The notes beneath the pieces were generated by a model. It was not told where the DNA came from, did no database searches, and worked only from the letters and a program-made list of their open reading frames with translations. DNA of 64,000 nucleotides, taken from Pseudogymnoascus destructans. Taxonomy: Eukaryota > Ascomycota > Leotiomycetes > Thelebolales > Thelebolaceae. Positions 34,996-46,383 of this stretch are shown here, one piece after another. Both the position numbers and the translations under genes were made by a program. Where the stretch lies: positions 1,054,001 to 1,118,000 of the forward strand of contig NW_020167522.1 in assembly GCF_001641265.1 (NCBI RefSeq), written 5' to 3'. Every line of letters begins with the position of its first letter. Positions within the stretch are counted from its first letter, which is position 1.

Positions 34996-35692
34996 AGGCA
35001 GACGACGAACCCTGAATGTGTCAAGCCTGGTATGTGGTACTCAGCATGTCAGATAATAGCTGGACCGCCCGCCCCACACAATGATCTCCGCCTAGGAATC
35101 TCCGCCTAAAGCAAACTGACAGCCAAGAGTTTAAGCTGCTGACTGTCAGACAAATAGCGCGAGGCTGAATTGAAGTGACCTGTTTTTATTAAGATTGTGA
35201 TGGACGTGATGGACATGTCGCCAAGTAATGCCTAGCGAACCCCTTACTACTTAGAGTGAGCGCTGTGCCACAACACTGGGGAATGGCTCGGCCCAGCACC
35301 GCCAAGACAGAACAATCGGGTCAGCAATAACACCACTACAGGGGGGGATAGTAAGACAGCTCAATGATCCCCTCAATCTCCATTCCGAGATGCCGTCCCC
35401 TGCCTGTCTGTCCGCTGTCACCCTCCCTATTGGATGGTTTATTGTAGTGTAGGTAGGGCCAATTTCAGCTTCACGCCTCCAATATCCATCCCTTCGGGGT
35501 GCGTGTAGGAAATCCTGAACTTGGCATGAGCTGATACAAACCCATCATCTCCTTCTCTCCTTCCTCTCTCTTCTCTCCTTCCTCTCTCTTCTCTCCTTCT
35601 TTCCTCAACATCGTGCCCTCGCTTTTGCATTTAAATTCCTTCGTTCCTACCAATTAGTCTTATCCGCAAGCAAATAAACTCCTCCCGCCATA
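34996..35692. other. Upstream region of the GPI-protein gene
   Basis: A C/T-only tract at about 35547-35605 is made of tandem copies of an 18-bp unit (CTCTCTTCTCTCCTTCCT). It ends about 90 bp before the ATG at 35693. Such pyrimidine tracts are common just upstream of well-expressed fungal genes. Nothing else recognised. Confidence 0.55.
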
Positions 35693-36732
35693 ATGCGTTC
35701 TTCTGCCTCTGTCATCGTTCTTGCTTCGGTCATCGGCATCGCCGTCGCGCAATCGCCATCATCATGCACTGACGCCGAGTTCGTCCCCCCCCCCCTAAAC
35801 GAGTTGCCTATCTAACCAGGCCGCCAGTTCATGTGTGCTCAAGTATGCCGACGGAGAGATGTCATGCGCAAAAATCATGGGCGTAAAAGCGTGCGTGTCC
35901 CGTCTCCTCTGCTGCTAATATCATGCTCATTCTCGCAGATGCTACGAAAAGTACTGTCCCCAGCTCGGCGTCCCCTTTGAGTTAAACTCGTATATCGATG
36001 CCTGTGAAAACGGCGGAACTCTGCCCGGATCGGATTCTGGATCGGGATCTGGCTCTGGCAGCGATACGGACAACAGCGAGACTGGAACTCGCACTGGCAG
36101 TGGCAGCTCAAGCACTAGCACCAGCGGCAGCGGAAGTAGCAGCGGAGGCACCTGCACCGATCGCCAGTTCGTCTATCCTTGCTCTCCGACACCCACGACT
36201 TAGCTAACACAACACAGGGCCTACACGGATTGCATTAACCCCCTCGCAAAGTTAGACCAGACATGCAAGGTGATCTTGCAAGCAGCAAAGTACACCTCCC
36301 CCTCTCCCTTGCTACCAACCTGGCCATGCTAACCCTCACAGGTGCTTCGATAACTACTGCCCTCAGCGCGCCTTCCAAATCGAGGAAGAAGTAGCCGCTT
36401 GCCAGACATCTAGCAGCGGCAGCAGCAGCGGTAGCAGCAGCAGCGGTAGCACCCGCACGAGCAGTGCCGACGACAGCGCGAGCACCGGTTTCAACAGCGG
36501 CATTCCCGGCGGCGATAGCACCCGTTCCTCTTCTGCTGCGGACAGCACCGGCACTGGTTTCGACCTTGGCTCCAGTGGCAACTCTACAACCGCTGACCCG
36601 ACCAACACTTCCTCCAAAGGTAATGGCCCTGTCTCCACCAACAGCCCCTCCAAGGAGGGCGCCGCCGATAGGCTCTTCGCGCCTGCCGGTGCCATTGTTG
36701 GCTCCATGATCGCTATCATGGCTTGGCTGTAA
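35693..36732 (+). CDS. GPI-anchored secreted protein with two six-cysteine modules
   Basis: Five exons, assembled by hand: 35693-35782, 35820-35890, 35939-36166, 36218-36289 and 36342-36732 (introns 37, 48, 51 and 52 nt), 283 residues. A signal peptide (MRSSASVIVLASVIGIAVAQ) and a hydrophobic C-terminus (PAGAIVGSMIAIMAWL) after a small-residue site suggest a GPI anchor. Two modules repeat the pattern C-x8/9-C-x10-C-x8-C-x4-C-x13/14-C, including CYEKYCPQ in the first and CFDNYCPQ in the second. They are joined by Ser/Gly/Thr-rich linkers likely to be O-glycosylated. Each module is cut by introns at equivalent places, so the duplication included the introns. Function unknown; probably cell-wall or plasma-membrane surface. 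The first intron boundary is the least certain. Confidence 0.75.
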
Positions 36733-37300
36733 GAGATTGATCGGATGTGATGGAGTTGGATTGGAGTGGTGGAGGCGTGTAATGTTCACAGCACATACTT
36801 GTGTTCCCTTGTATTTTTCCTTTGTTTTGGCGGAAAAGTGGCTGAAATTTGACAGCTTCGAGCCGAGTTGATAAAATAATAATTATCGCAATTTGATGTC
36901 AGGGACCGATGTGTTTCACAGGAGACTGTTTGGGGATTGTAGGTTCAGGGGTTCCCACCTATCAGACCATGGGCTGGGCCCTCATACCTGGTTACTGTAC
37001 TTCTTGAATGGTACCTTCTCGCGTCGCTGACACAATCCCACCCGGCCATAGTATTATTCTACTCTTCTCCTAGGATCTCCCCACTGTACTTTCCCATTTT
37101 TTTGGTCGCATTTCAGAGCCCTTTTGCGATTGAACAAAAGTTCACATCGACCAAGGTGAATTGCGAATGGAGCACAATCGTTTGCTTGGCACCAATATAT
37201 ATGGAGGAAATGAGATCGTATCACCAAAACCTCCTTCGCTAAAATAACGCCGGGGGGTATTTATACATATAGCATTAACAGCCGTCCAGTACCTGAACCG
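36733..37300. other. Convergent 3' intergenic region
   Basis: Between the GPI-protein gene and the Zn2Cys6 gene, both ending here. No gene or repeat recognised. Confidence 0.45.
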
Positions 37301-39504
37301 TTATCCAAACAGGAACTGAACACCTGGGTCACCGACTCCAGGACTCGTCGTCTTCCGATCAATCACAGACCCCCACCACGCATGCGAATGACCCTCTTCC
37401 CAAATGTCCTCCAGCAGCGACGACACCGAATTGAACATGTTATATCGGCTCCTATTAGCCCACCACTTACAGTATTGCCGCGTAAACCCACGCATTTCCC
37501 CGTCAGTCATATCGCTACCTGCGAGGAATACGGGCAGCAGCAGCTGTTTCTGCGTTTGAGATGTCCGTCGACAGCAGCGGACGTGATCCATTGTCTTGCG
37601 GACCAGCCACGTCAGGATCAGAGGCCGAGGACACTTCCGGTCCCAGCGGAAAACTCGCTTGATGTAGATAAGCAATGCGTACCGCCAAGCCTCTGCGCAG
37701 TGGTAGCGGTCCTGCTTGGCGTGGAACCGTTCCTCGATGTCAGCTTCAGCATCCGACTCCGATGTATTTTCTACGATTGTATCGAAATTCGGACCGTATG
37801 CATCGGCGAACAGGCTGCTTTGCCATTGTTGGATTTCGCGCTCGATTTTGATCACTGGCGACAGATCGAAGGTGAGCCAAGTCATGCACGCGGCTAGCTC
37901 TCTTTGCTTCGCCAGCTCAGCTAGCTGAACTAGGTGCACGAAAAGGTCCCCGGGGCAGCCGGTGAGGTCATAGAAGGACCATTCGTCTTGGCCTTGGCTG
38001 AGCATAAGATGATCGAGGTACGACAGATCAATGATTATGCCTTGCCGAGAGATCAGTGCTAGGGTTGCATCCCACCTAGTTTGCGTTAGTTGAACAGTTT
38101 GCGCTACCTCAGCTAGGCTGGTCCCCATTTTGGCTTACCAGAATAGCATCCCAACTTGCGAACGGACGCGCGAGTTATCGAGCGCCAGAGGCCCTCCACA
38201 GGCATCTAAAACTGAACGCACACGCATTAAATGCCCACTCCACGGTCCTGTGGCGGAAAGGGTGCACTGAAACTCCAGTTAGCTCAGGCAAAATATGTCA
38301 AGTCTTATGAAATAGAATATCATACATCCAAGGTAAACATGACTAAGATTGGTTCCAAGACGTGTAATCCAATTTTGGTGACTTGGTCGCTCTTGGACGC
38401 GCTATCCAGTAGCTCTACAGCCTTCGTTCGGTGCTCAGAGGCTTCTTTGGACCAAGTGCCCGTCAGGTGGTTCTGATGCTGGCAACATAGTGCCAGTATC
38501 GCATGGAAAAGAAGTCGAGACCCCTGTAATACCTGTCGTCGACAGCGGAACGGATTGAAGGCCACATCAGACGTCAGTGGTAACACACATAGCTCCGTAT
38601 CATCTTTAACCTGCAATATTAGCCCCAAAGTTCAACCAGGCCGAAGAATGGCTAGGAAGTTCGCAACTTACACATCTGAAAAAGTCGCTCATGCTGGTTT
38701 CCAATATGGTTAGGAATCAACTCGGTGGAGATCTCGGACGGAGGTTGTCGGGTCGGAAAAGCTACAAGACGAGGTGGCTCAAGTTGGTGGCTCTCAAACG
38801 GATGGGTGGAAACGGTCTCGAGTAGTTCCATGAGGCTTGTAGTAAAAACATCCTCGGATCCATGACCAATACTGTTGGAAGAAGGTTCGGCCGTCAATAT
38901 CATCTGATCTTGGGATTCCTGCCCAGGAAATGTCGCGGACATCCAGTCAGGCATGAATTCCTGTGGATTGGGGATCACGGTATCCAGTAGCTCACAATCA
39001 CCGAAATTTAACGGATCTACATGCAATTATCTCCGTTAGTATAGGGGAAATTTCCATTATCAGTCATGTATGTATCCTACCAAAGTCATCCAGGAGCGAG
39101 CCAGATGGATGGGCGAGATATGAATCAATGCCGATTTCTTCGGGTGATTCTGATTCCGAGGCACGACAAATTTCTTCCTCGGGGCTGGAGACTGGGCTAA
39201 CTCTGCGACGCCTCTTCCTTCTGGAACTTGCGTCAACAAAGCGAAAGGCCTTTGGCGATACCTTTGGGCTCTCATTCCCCATGCTGCTGTCATAAATGTA
39301 ACGCGTTTTCTGTGACGGCTGTCCGAGCCATATGCGATTATTATCCCACGACAGTGGCGTCACAAAACCGCCACATTTTACGCCAAGACCAAGGCAGGTC
39401 GAGCATTGTGGTCGTCGACGATCACATGTCCGGCCGGCAGGCGTACAGGTGTGACAATCAGTCTGCGCAAATGCCAGTGAGTTGGTCCTCTTCTCCTTCA
39501 GCAT
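37301..39504 (-). CDS. Zn2Cys6 transcription factor (Fungal_trans_2 type)
   Basis: Five exons: 39504-39081, 39016-38672, 38603-38326, 38266-38139 and 38075-37301 (introns 59-68 nt), 649 residues, all junctions in phase. The zinc cluster is near the N-terminus (DCHTCTPAGRTCDRRRPQC then STCLGLGVKC), followed by a basic stretch SRRKRRRRV that may be a nuclear signal. The C-terminal two thirds fit the Fungal_trans_2 (PF11951) helical region: LLFHAILALCCQHQ, GMLFWWDATLALISRQG, AEAWRYALLIYIKRVF. No target known. A GGATATC tandem lies in its promoter. Not obviously tied to the catabolic genes that begin at 40060. Confidence 0.85.
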
Positions 39505-40059
39505 GGTGGTGGATGGTGTCGCTGTCGTGGTTTTTTGCTATTGCAGTTGCGAATTGGGATAGGAGAAGATAGGAGACCGATCTCCAAATTTGCGGGGGAA
39601 GGGGGAGTATGCGGGGGAGGGTCGCCAACGTCAAGGGAAGGGTCGCCAAGCAGGGGTCGCTCGCCAACGTCGCTCATTTCGTCGGATATCGGATATCGGA
39701 TATCGGATATCGGATATCGGATATCACCCTACCTCACTGATAACGAAACAACAAGGGACAGTGTGGCGTTGTCGATAGGCCAATTCCCTCATTGTGGCTA
39801 CAACTCCCTTAAATATAATAATTCGAGCCCGTATTTGAGCAGTTAATTGTCTTATCGGCGCACTATTTTCAATAGTTGTACTTCGCTGTAATCTCGCTCG
39901 CCGCCGATCCACTCCGAAACTCACACCGAAACTCACAAGAGGAACGAACGAAAGAAGATGGGAATGTAGAAGGGTCGGGTTATTCAAAATGCAATGAATT
40001 ATTCGGCTTTGAAGGCTACGAAACCCAAGACTATCGACAAGCCTATAAGTCCCCATTAT
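39505..40059. other. Upstream region of the Zn2Cys6 gene
   Basis: Holds direct copies of GGGTCGCCAA (39616-39655) and the GGATATC tandem listed separately. No gene recognised. Confidence 0.45.
39684..39725. repeat. Six tandem GGATATC units
   Basis: The 7-bp unit GGATATC repeats six times without change, so the palindrome GATATC recurs every 7 bp. It lies 180-221 bp upstream of the Zn2Cys6 ATG (39504, minus strand). Confidence 0.9.
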
Positions 40060-41342
40060 TTATAGCCTAGGCCTTGGCCGCGTATCGTTCTTTCGAATCT
40101 CCCGTAATACGTCCTCGACGGTCTTCACAGCCTCCATGGCCATGCCGTAGCCGGCTTGGAACCCCGTGCCACCTGCACCATAGTTGTGAACAATGACTCT
40201 CTTGTCACCGGCAACAATGAGCTCGTCTCTCTCTATGCGAGCCCCACCTTCGCGAGAAGGCCGAAGGCCAGCAAAGACCGCCAGGATCTGAGGCTCCATT
40301 TCACGAAGCTCGGAGCTCAGCCGTTTAGTGCGGTCCAAAATGGACTCCGTCTCATATGAGTAAGTTGCTCCATCACTAAGAGGTTCATTAGCGACTGTTA
40401 ATTATCAGGACTTGTCTAATCTTACCCAACCCCCTTTTGCATATAGCCACCCAAAATAACATTTCCATCGGATCCCGGCCGAGGAATCACGTACGTCTCA
40501 TAATCCTTGCCGTGGCGCATAACATTGGATCGGACCTGAGGCGCCTTGACTAAAACAACCTGGCCCCTGGTCGGATAGCACTTGGCATCTTCAACACCTG
40601 GCAACGTCTTTGCTGCGTTACCGATGCAATTAAACACGACCTTGGTCGTCGGGCTCGCAAACGCCGATAGAATGCTGGGGATCTTCTGTCGTAAGAATTG
40701 CACGCCATACTGTTTTAATCTGTTATAGAGGTACTGAAGGTGATTAGGCGCATTAATGGTTAATGTTGTGAAGGAAACTGCAAATTTGACCTGCTCGGGG
40801 AGCTCCTCTTGGGGTAAAATTCTGAACTGCGGCCAGTTAGCACAGCCTCGATGACCCAGCAGAATTGCAGCCTTACGTCTTCGAGGTACTCTGACATGGC
40901 CTTGATTTTATCGTAGGGAACGTTCTCGTCCCATAACTCGGTCGACGGCGTCCGGTGGACGAAAGTCTCATCAGGTCGCTCAGATGCGAGCTTGGTGAGG
41001 TGGGAGTAACCCAGCTGATCCCACTTCAACGCGTTGGCGTCACTCCCAGAAATGGCAGAGAAATTGCAACCAGCCCTGATAAGATATTAGAATCGCTGGA
41101 GTACCGTTCACTTGATAAAATGCTGACCATGGCGATGTGTATGTCATAGAAGTGTCACCTGGATGGTGCTCGGCTATGACAGTGATGGACTGTCCATATC
41201 CTCTCTCAGCGAGAACTAAAGCGACATTGAGGCCAACGATGCCCGCACTCCAGATAGTCAGTAGGGAGAAAATATTATTCAAATGCTGCTCCCAAACTTA
41301 CCCCACAATAACAATGCTATCGCTCGAGTTGAATGACACCAT
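40060..41342 (-). CDS. FAD-dependent D-amino-acid-oxidase-like enzyme
   Basis: Five exons: 41342-41302, 41247-41128, 41075-40877, 40826-40426 and 40375-40060 (introns 50-54 nt), 358 residues, the usual DAAO size. N-terminal Rossmann dinucleotide motif VIVGAGIVGLNVAL; YTSPWAGCNF around the flavin; VFNCIGNAAKTL; YPTRGQVVLV; C-terminal GLRPSREGGARIE and NYGAGGTGFQAGYG, all in DAAO order. DAAO turns D-amino acids into 2-oxo acids, ammonia and hydrogen peroxide. The C-terminus PRL is a possible relaxed PTS1, which would suit a peroxisomal oxidase. Next gene: an (R)-amine transaminase, whose amino product D-alanine would be a natural DAAO substrate. Confidence 0.88.
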
Positions 41343-42263
41343 GGCTGGTATTGGGGAAAAAACGTTCAAGCTATGAAGAGTGAAAAAAATACGATGAACA
41401 ATAACTGAGGAAGAACAGTCCAATTAGCGCCTTAAGTTTAATCTAGAAATCGCTATGCTAGAGACGAATCTTTGGAGTTGTTTTAAAGATCGTACGAAAT
41501 TATCAATGAGTAATAATAGGGCCCTTGACCCCGCCATGGCGGGGCGGCTTGCCTACCTAATTGGGAAATCAAACCCAATTGGGAAATCAGACCTAATTTT
41601 CTCATACCTTCTCCAAATTAACTTTTTTTTTTTCCAGAATAGGAATACCATTGTGCAAATAACTCTAAAAATTCAAAGTTCTCATAGTAGACATGCTGTT
41701 TTTGTCATCTAATATTAGACTGTTATGTTTCCTTTCGCCGTTTAAATTTTTTATTACGTATAGTCTCGGTTAGGGCAATCCGGCGCTAGCCGAAAGTTAG
41801 AGCTACCCCTCATTTTCTCCAACTCCATGAATCTTCCTACTCTTCGCGCGACCAATTTCTATATTGCATTTTGGGAAGTATTACATACTATGGAGCATTG
41901 TTATTAGGTTGGTTTTACCCCAAGAGGAAAGCAATTGAGGGAACTCCCTCGGAATTAGACTAACACTATCTCTTGGCATTTTGATTAATGTACGGAAATT
42001 GGCCAGCATTGGTGCTCGGAAACATGGTGAAGGATGGTTTGAATCACTGCATAGATGTAAGGCTATTCTTACAGCGAGTTATTAGACCTGTTTATAATTA
42101 CACTGGGCTCCAACTGTTGTTTGGCAATTACACTGATTTATATTCTCAACACAAAATATTATAATGGCACAAACACTTTTTAATTCCTCATATTATAACT
42201 CCTAACTTAAAAATAATCAATGAAGCTAAATTCGATCAGCTACGGTCTTAAAAACCGAGCACA
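41343..42263. other. AT-rich intergenic region
   Basis: About 920 bases, clearly AT-rich between 41600 and 42240, with a T10 run near 41625. A direct repeat AATTGGGAAATCA occurs near 41560-41590. No coding region. Possibly decayed transposon DNA, but no ends recognised. Confidence 0.45.
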
Positions 42264-43262
42264 TTATTTTGCTGAACCGTTCACACCATTTGTTTTGTTC
42301 TGTTCGTAGCTGATCTCGAAGCTGTATGCGGAATCGTAATGCATAGCCCAGTACCCATCCCAGATCGCCTTCGTGATAGGGCCGACCTTGCCGCCATTGA
42401 TAGACTTGCCATCGAGAGTTACGATAGGCATAATGCCACCGGCAGTTGTGCACATGAATATTTCGTCGCTTTGGAAGGCCAACTCAACGGGCACATACTC
42501 AACGCGGATCTCGTAGCCGGCAGCCTTGGCGGCATCGATAACGCTCTTGCGTGTAACGCCCTGGAGAACACCGCGATCTGGGGTGAAGAGGGTGTTATCC
42601 TTGACCAGGACAATGTTGAAGCCCGATCCCTCGGTGAGATTGGCGTCTCCGTCCGTCAGGAATGGATAATCAGCTCCACGATCCTCCGCCTCTAACATGC
42701 CGCGCACAAGATCTCCCCATTGCAAGTTCTTGATCGTCGGGTCGATGGATCCAGGCGGGACTCGCCTCACAGTACGGGCGATAATGGCGCTGCCACCGGT
42801 AGGCTGGACATTGGGTTCCATTACCCAAACGTAAGGCTGGATGAACATATAGAGGTTGTTCTTTAGGTCTGCTGGCTTGTTTCCACGGACACCTTTAAGA
42901 CCGCGGGTGACGATGAGCTCTACAAAGGCGTCGCGAATGCCACTCTTAGCGACCATGTCTACCAAGATTTGCTTTACCTCCTCTCGGGGTAGGGGTAGCT
43001 TTAATCTCAGTTTTGTGCAGCTGGCCTCCAGTCTTGTGATGTGGTCGTCGAGGCGGAAGAAGCGTCCATCCCAGACAGATGGCACGTCGTAGGTCAGATC
43101 GCTGTGCATGAAACCTTGGTCGAGAAGCGGGATACGAGCCTCGGCGAGCGGGACGAGCTCTCCTTCTATCCAGGCAATTCCCTTCGAAAGAGGGTTGCTG
43201 CTCGCGTTTAAAACGCTCTGTCGCGCATTGTAGCCAGCGAACACTTTCTCCATGGAAGCCAT
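42264..43262 (-). CDS. (R)-selective amine transaminase (class IV, BCAT fold)
   Basis: Single exon, 332 residues. It follows the known Aspergillus (R)-amine transaminases closely along its length (recognised from memory of that family): MASMEKVFAGYNARQ, GIAWIEGELVPLAEARIPLLDQGFMHSDLTYDV, GLKGVRG, QWGDLVRGM, FLTDGDANLTEGSGFN, CTTAGGIMPI. His53, Tyr58 and Arg126 (counted here), which shape the pocket, are kept, and the PLP Lys is in TIKNLQWGD. These enzymes move the amino group of (R)-amines to pyruvate, giving a ketone or aldehyde and D-alanine. The physiological substrate is unknown. The neighbouring DAAO-like gene is transcribed in the same direction. Confidence 0.93.
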   Translation of the reverse strand: MASMEKVFAGYNARQSVLNASSNPLSKGIAWIEGELVPLAEARIPLLDQGFMHSDLTYDVPSVWDGRFFRLDDHITRLEASCTKLRLKLPLPREEVKQILVDMVAKSGIRDAFVELIVTRGLKGVRGNKPADLKNNLYMFIQPYVWVMEPNVQPTGGSAIIARTVRRVPPGSIDPTIKNLQWGDLVRGMLEAEDRGADYPFLTDGDANLTEGSGFNIVLVKDNTLFTPDRGVLQGVTRKSVIDAAKAAGYEIRVEYVPVELAFQSDEIFMCTTAGGIMPIVTLDGKSINGGKVGPITKAIWDGYWAMHYDSAYSFEISYEQNKTNGVNGSAK

Positions 43263-44287
43263 TTTGACTTTGTTAAATCGTGATATGGCTAGTAAAGTTG
43301 AAATGATGATTTTCAGGTGCTTATCGTGAACGAGGGGTCGGTGTCAGAAAGCTGTTTATTATACGATAGAAGGGCATCGCGGCCGATTTATTGCTACGAG
43401 GGCAGGTAAAAGGTCTCCACAATTGAGATCGCTCGATATAGTAATACCTAATAACGCAAGTGGCCCCATTGCTTTAGAGCAGCTTAACAGAGTGTGGCAA
43501 TTTTTAATGTTTAGCCTTAATTAGTCTTTTAATTGTCATAACAAGGCTTGTACAGGCAATTCATGCCCCTCCTTTAGCGCGGATCCACTGTAGTCGCCAC
43601 AGGTTATTCATACGACAAAAATGCCTAATCGGGTATGTGGGCCAGGGACCGTGGATTGTTACGCTATGAATATACTCGTTGTCGGATGCTGGCACCAGGA
43701 GAACGGATTCTCTTAACGGATAAAATTACACTAGGGTCGCATATTTACCTAACTAGGCAACTGAGAATAAGTCAAGCTTGCCTCACCTGGTATTATGAGA
43801 GAAGTTCCTTGATGAGCTCGCGAAGTGAGAAGAATGCTGGTTTGATGCGTGTGGCTGTCGACCTTTACCTGAACAGTATTTAACATTCGTATTCTGGTGG
43901 CTTTACCACTTGTGAGTAGCATTCAAATTTCAATATTATAATCTACGGTATGTGTATGTGCTGTACATAATGTGATAAATGAACATTTACCTACTGTGTT
44001 TATTTCCAGTTGGAACTGCAAGATTCTTATGACAAATGAGCCCTAATACAATGGTACATCCATCACAAAGACCAATTGGTGATATAGAAAGGTTGTTCGG
44101 TGGATGTTTACCAGACAAAATAAGAAGCTTCATGTTTCACATTATCTGAACAATTTTGCGAACTTATTTTACTTTTGTAATAGGCTAGTATCTATTCAAA
44201 TTTTATGCGGGAAAAGCCATGAATGGCCAAGCGGCCGGGAGCCACAACTATGCAGCTCTCCAGGAAGAACACAACAAACCTATGCTC
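43263..44287. other. Upstream region of the transaminase gene
   Basis: No gene recognised in about 1 kb. AT-rich from 43880 to 44200. A TCGGGT half-site (43629) resembles the palindrome in the nearby regulator promoter. A tRNA-like word (44219-44245) was examined and rejected. Confidence 0.45.
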
Positions 44288-45524
44288 TTAGAAATGACCT
44301 TCCATCTCCATAGGAGTATAAACTTCCTCTAAGTATTTCTCTTCTTCAGCTGTAAGCTCTTTTCCGCGTGCTGATAAAGCATCATCAATCCTCTCGACGC
44401 TGCTAAAGCCAATAATAGGGGTCGTCACTCGCTTCATAGTCCATGCGAGCGTAACCTGGGCCATAGTCCACCCCTTTTTTTTGGCCAGTTCCTCTACTCT
44501 GTTGATGATTCCCGTGGACTCTTTGCGTAGGGGCGGGGAGCCTTCAGAGCGCGTAGTTGTTCCGCGAACTTGCAATGGGCGCGCAAGCTGTCCTTCTGCG
44601 AGAGGACCCCACTGAGAGACAGTTGTTAGAACAAGCAACGACGAGCCTACGTAGTGGAAGTAGTAAATAGTATTTACTTACAGGGATGACAGCCACGTTT
44701 GTTTCGTTGCAAAACTTAATCATCTCGCGCTCTTCTTCGCGGTACAGTAAGTTGTAACGGTTCTGTTAAGACATTAGCGCTTCAAATCACTCAACATACT
44801 GCATGTCCATAGTTTATACGTACTTGCATCGCAACGAATTTTGTCCACCCGTTCTTTTCCGCGCAGAACTGCATGGAGGCAAATTGGTATGTCCACATGG
44901 ATGAAGCTCCAATGTAACGGATCTTCCCCGCAGTGACGAGGTCATGAAGAGCACGCATGGTCTCCTCAATTGGCGTATCTGGGTCGAAACGATGAATCCA
45001 GAAGAAATCTATGTAATCTGTTTCCAAACGTTTGAGGGACGCGTCCAGTGCAGTAAAAATTGCTGTCCTTGAAAGACCAAACTGGTTAACGTAATCCTTG
45101 GTCCTTCTTAATTTATCCAGGATTGGGTATGCGTGAAACTGCTGCTCTCCAACGCAGCTAAATGCCTTCGTCATCAGCACCAACTTGTGTCGTGGGAGAT
45201 CGTATTTCTTGATCGCCTGGGCGATAACTCTCTCAGAATCCCCATTGGAATAGATATTTGCTGTATCCCACTACCCCGAGTTAATATTATTTTTACTTTA
45301 ACAGAGAGCAGAAAACGAACGGTGGTAATTCCTCGATCATACGCCGCCTTCAAGAGCGGGAGGGCCTTTTCTGGCCCTGCCACCCAGTTTGCCCATTCCG
45401 GGTTTCCAATGCCCATACACCCAATAATTGGAACTGACACGCGGAGACCACTGTTTCCCACACGCTTATAGTCGACTTTCGTCTCCTCCAACGACTTTGC
45501 AACGCCTTCTGGAAGAGATGCCAT
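44288..45524 (-). CDS. Aldo-keto reductase
   Basis: Exons 45524-45321, 45270-44824, 44762-44682 and 44611-44288 (introns 50, 61 and 70 nt), 351 residues, all in phase. The (beta/alpha)8 AKR tetrad is visible: Asp and Tyr in WDTANIYSNGDSE, Lys in LVLMTKAF, His in DFFWIHRFD. NADPH-binding elements include IRYIGASSMW and the C-terminal GFSSVERIDDAL. It resembles the yeast YPR127W/AKR9-like group of fungal reductases. Likely reduces an aldehyde or ketone with NADPH. In the cluster it could handle the carbonyl left by transamination. Divergent from the Zn2Cys6 gene across 860 bp. Confidence 0.9.
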
Positions 45525-45706
45525 GGTTAATGATAGAAATTGAAGGGACGAGGATTTTGGGCTAGATTTTTGCTGACAAGAATTAAAATATTAAAGCTGA
45601 CCAACATCGCAGACATCATCTTTTATAAATTCCCAAGTGGGGTAGGGTAGAATGATAATAGAGACAAACTGTACCATTACTACTACTACTTACTGACTGT
45701 ACATTA

Positions 45707-45761
45707 TCGGGTTGAACAACCCGATCGGCTCGGAAACTCATTGGGGAAAGTAAGCGATCGG
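45707..45761. promoter_or_regulatory. CGG-N10-CCG palindrome and GCGATCGG site, likely regulator targets
   Basis: TCGGGTTGAACAACCCGA (45707-45724) is a perfect 7-bp inverted repeat with a 4-nt centre, a CGG-N10-CCG layout typical of dimeric Zn2Cys6 proteins. CCGATCGG overlaps its right end (45721-45728), and TAAGCGATCGG follows at 45751-45761. Further half-sites: AACCCGA at 45828 and TCGGGT at 45917. The region is the divergent promoter of the AKR gene and the Zn2Cys6 gene. Confidence 0.55.
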
Positions 45762-46383
45762 GTCCCAAGTGGCCTAATTGGCGCTAAGCAGGGTGTCTGT
45801 GCATAGCGCGGGGAAGTGGATACCGATAACCCGACTTCCTATTATGGTAATATTGTTGGTCCCACTTAAAGAGAGAAGAGGGGCGATATCAATATTAGCA
45901 AACAACCATGGGACAGTCGGGTAGGATATGCCTCGGGGAATAGGTGTTCATATTCTGCTGTTGATGAAGCTAAAATACCAAAGCGCATAGTTATTGGCTG
46001 GAAGACTTTCGTGGGAGGGAATCAAATAGATTGCAAATAATCGTTTTGGAATACTGGAGGTAGATTTTTGTCTGCGGCTTACAACCTATTGAAGCCTTTA
46101 CACTCCGTCGATGGCAAGATAGATGGGCTAATATTCTGCCGAATTTACTAGACGTTAGTTTACTGAATTGACAGGGCGGTGTATCGTAGGCGGTGAAAGT
46201 GAATATGGGTTGCGGCCAACTGTGCTCCTGCCTGGGATGCTCCACTGTGCTATCGCGGAGAAGTTCTGGGACGACGCCGACGGGACTAAGAAAGCGGGGT
46301 CGCTCATGAACCTCCATAATAGCATCAGCGACCTTGTTTCCTTCTATACCTCGTTGTCTTTTCTGGAATAAGAAGGAGGAATT

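Noticed and set aside
44215..44290. tRNA-like word TGGCCAAGCGGCC
   Set aside because: It resembles a D-arm of Leu/Ser tRNAs, but no T-loop, anticodon arm or acceptor pairing can be formed.
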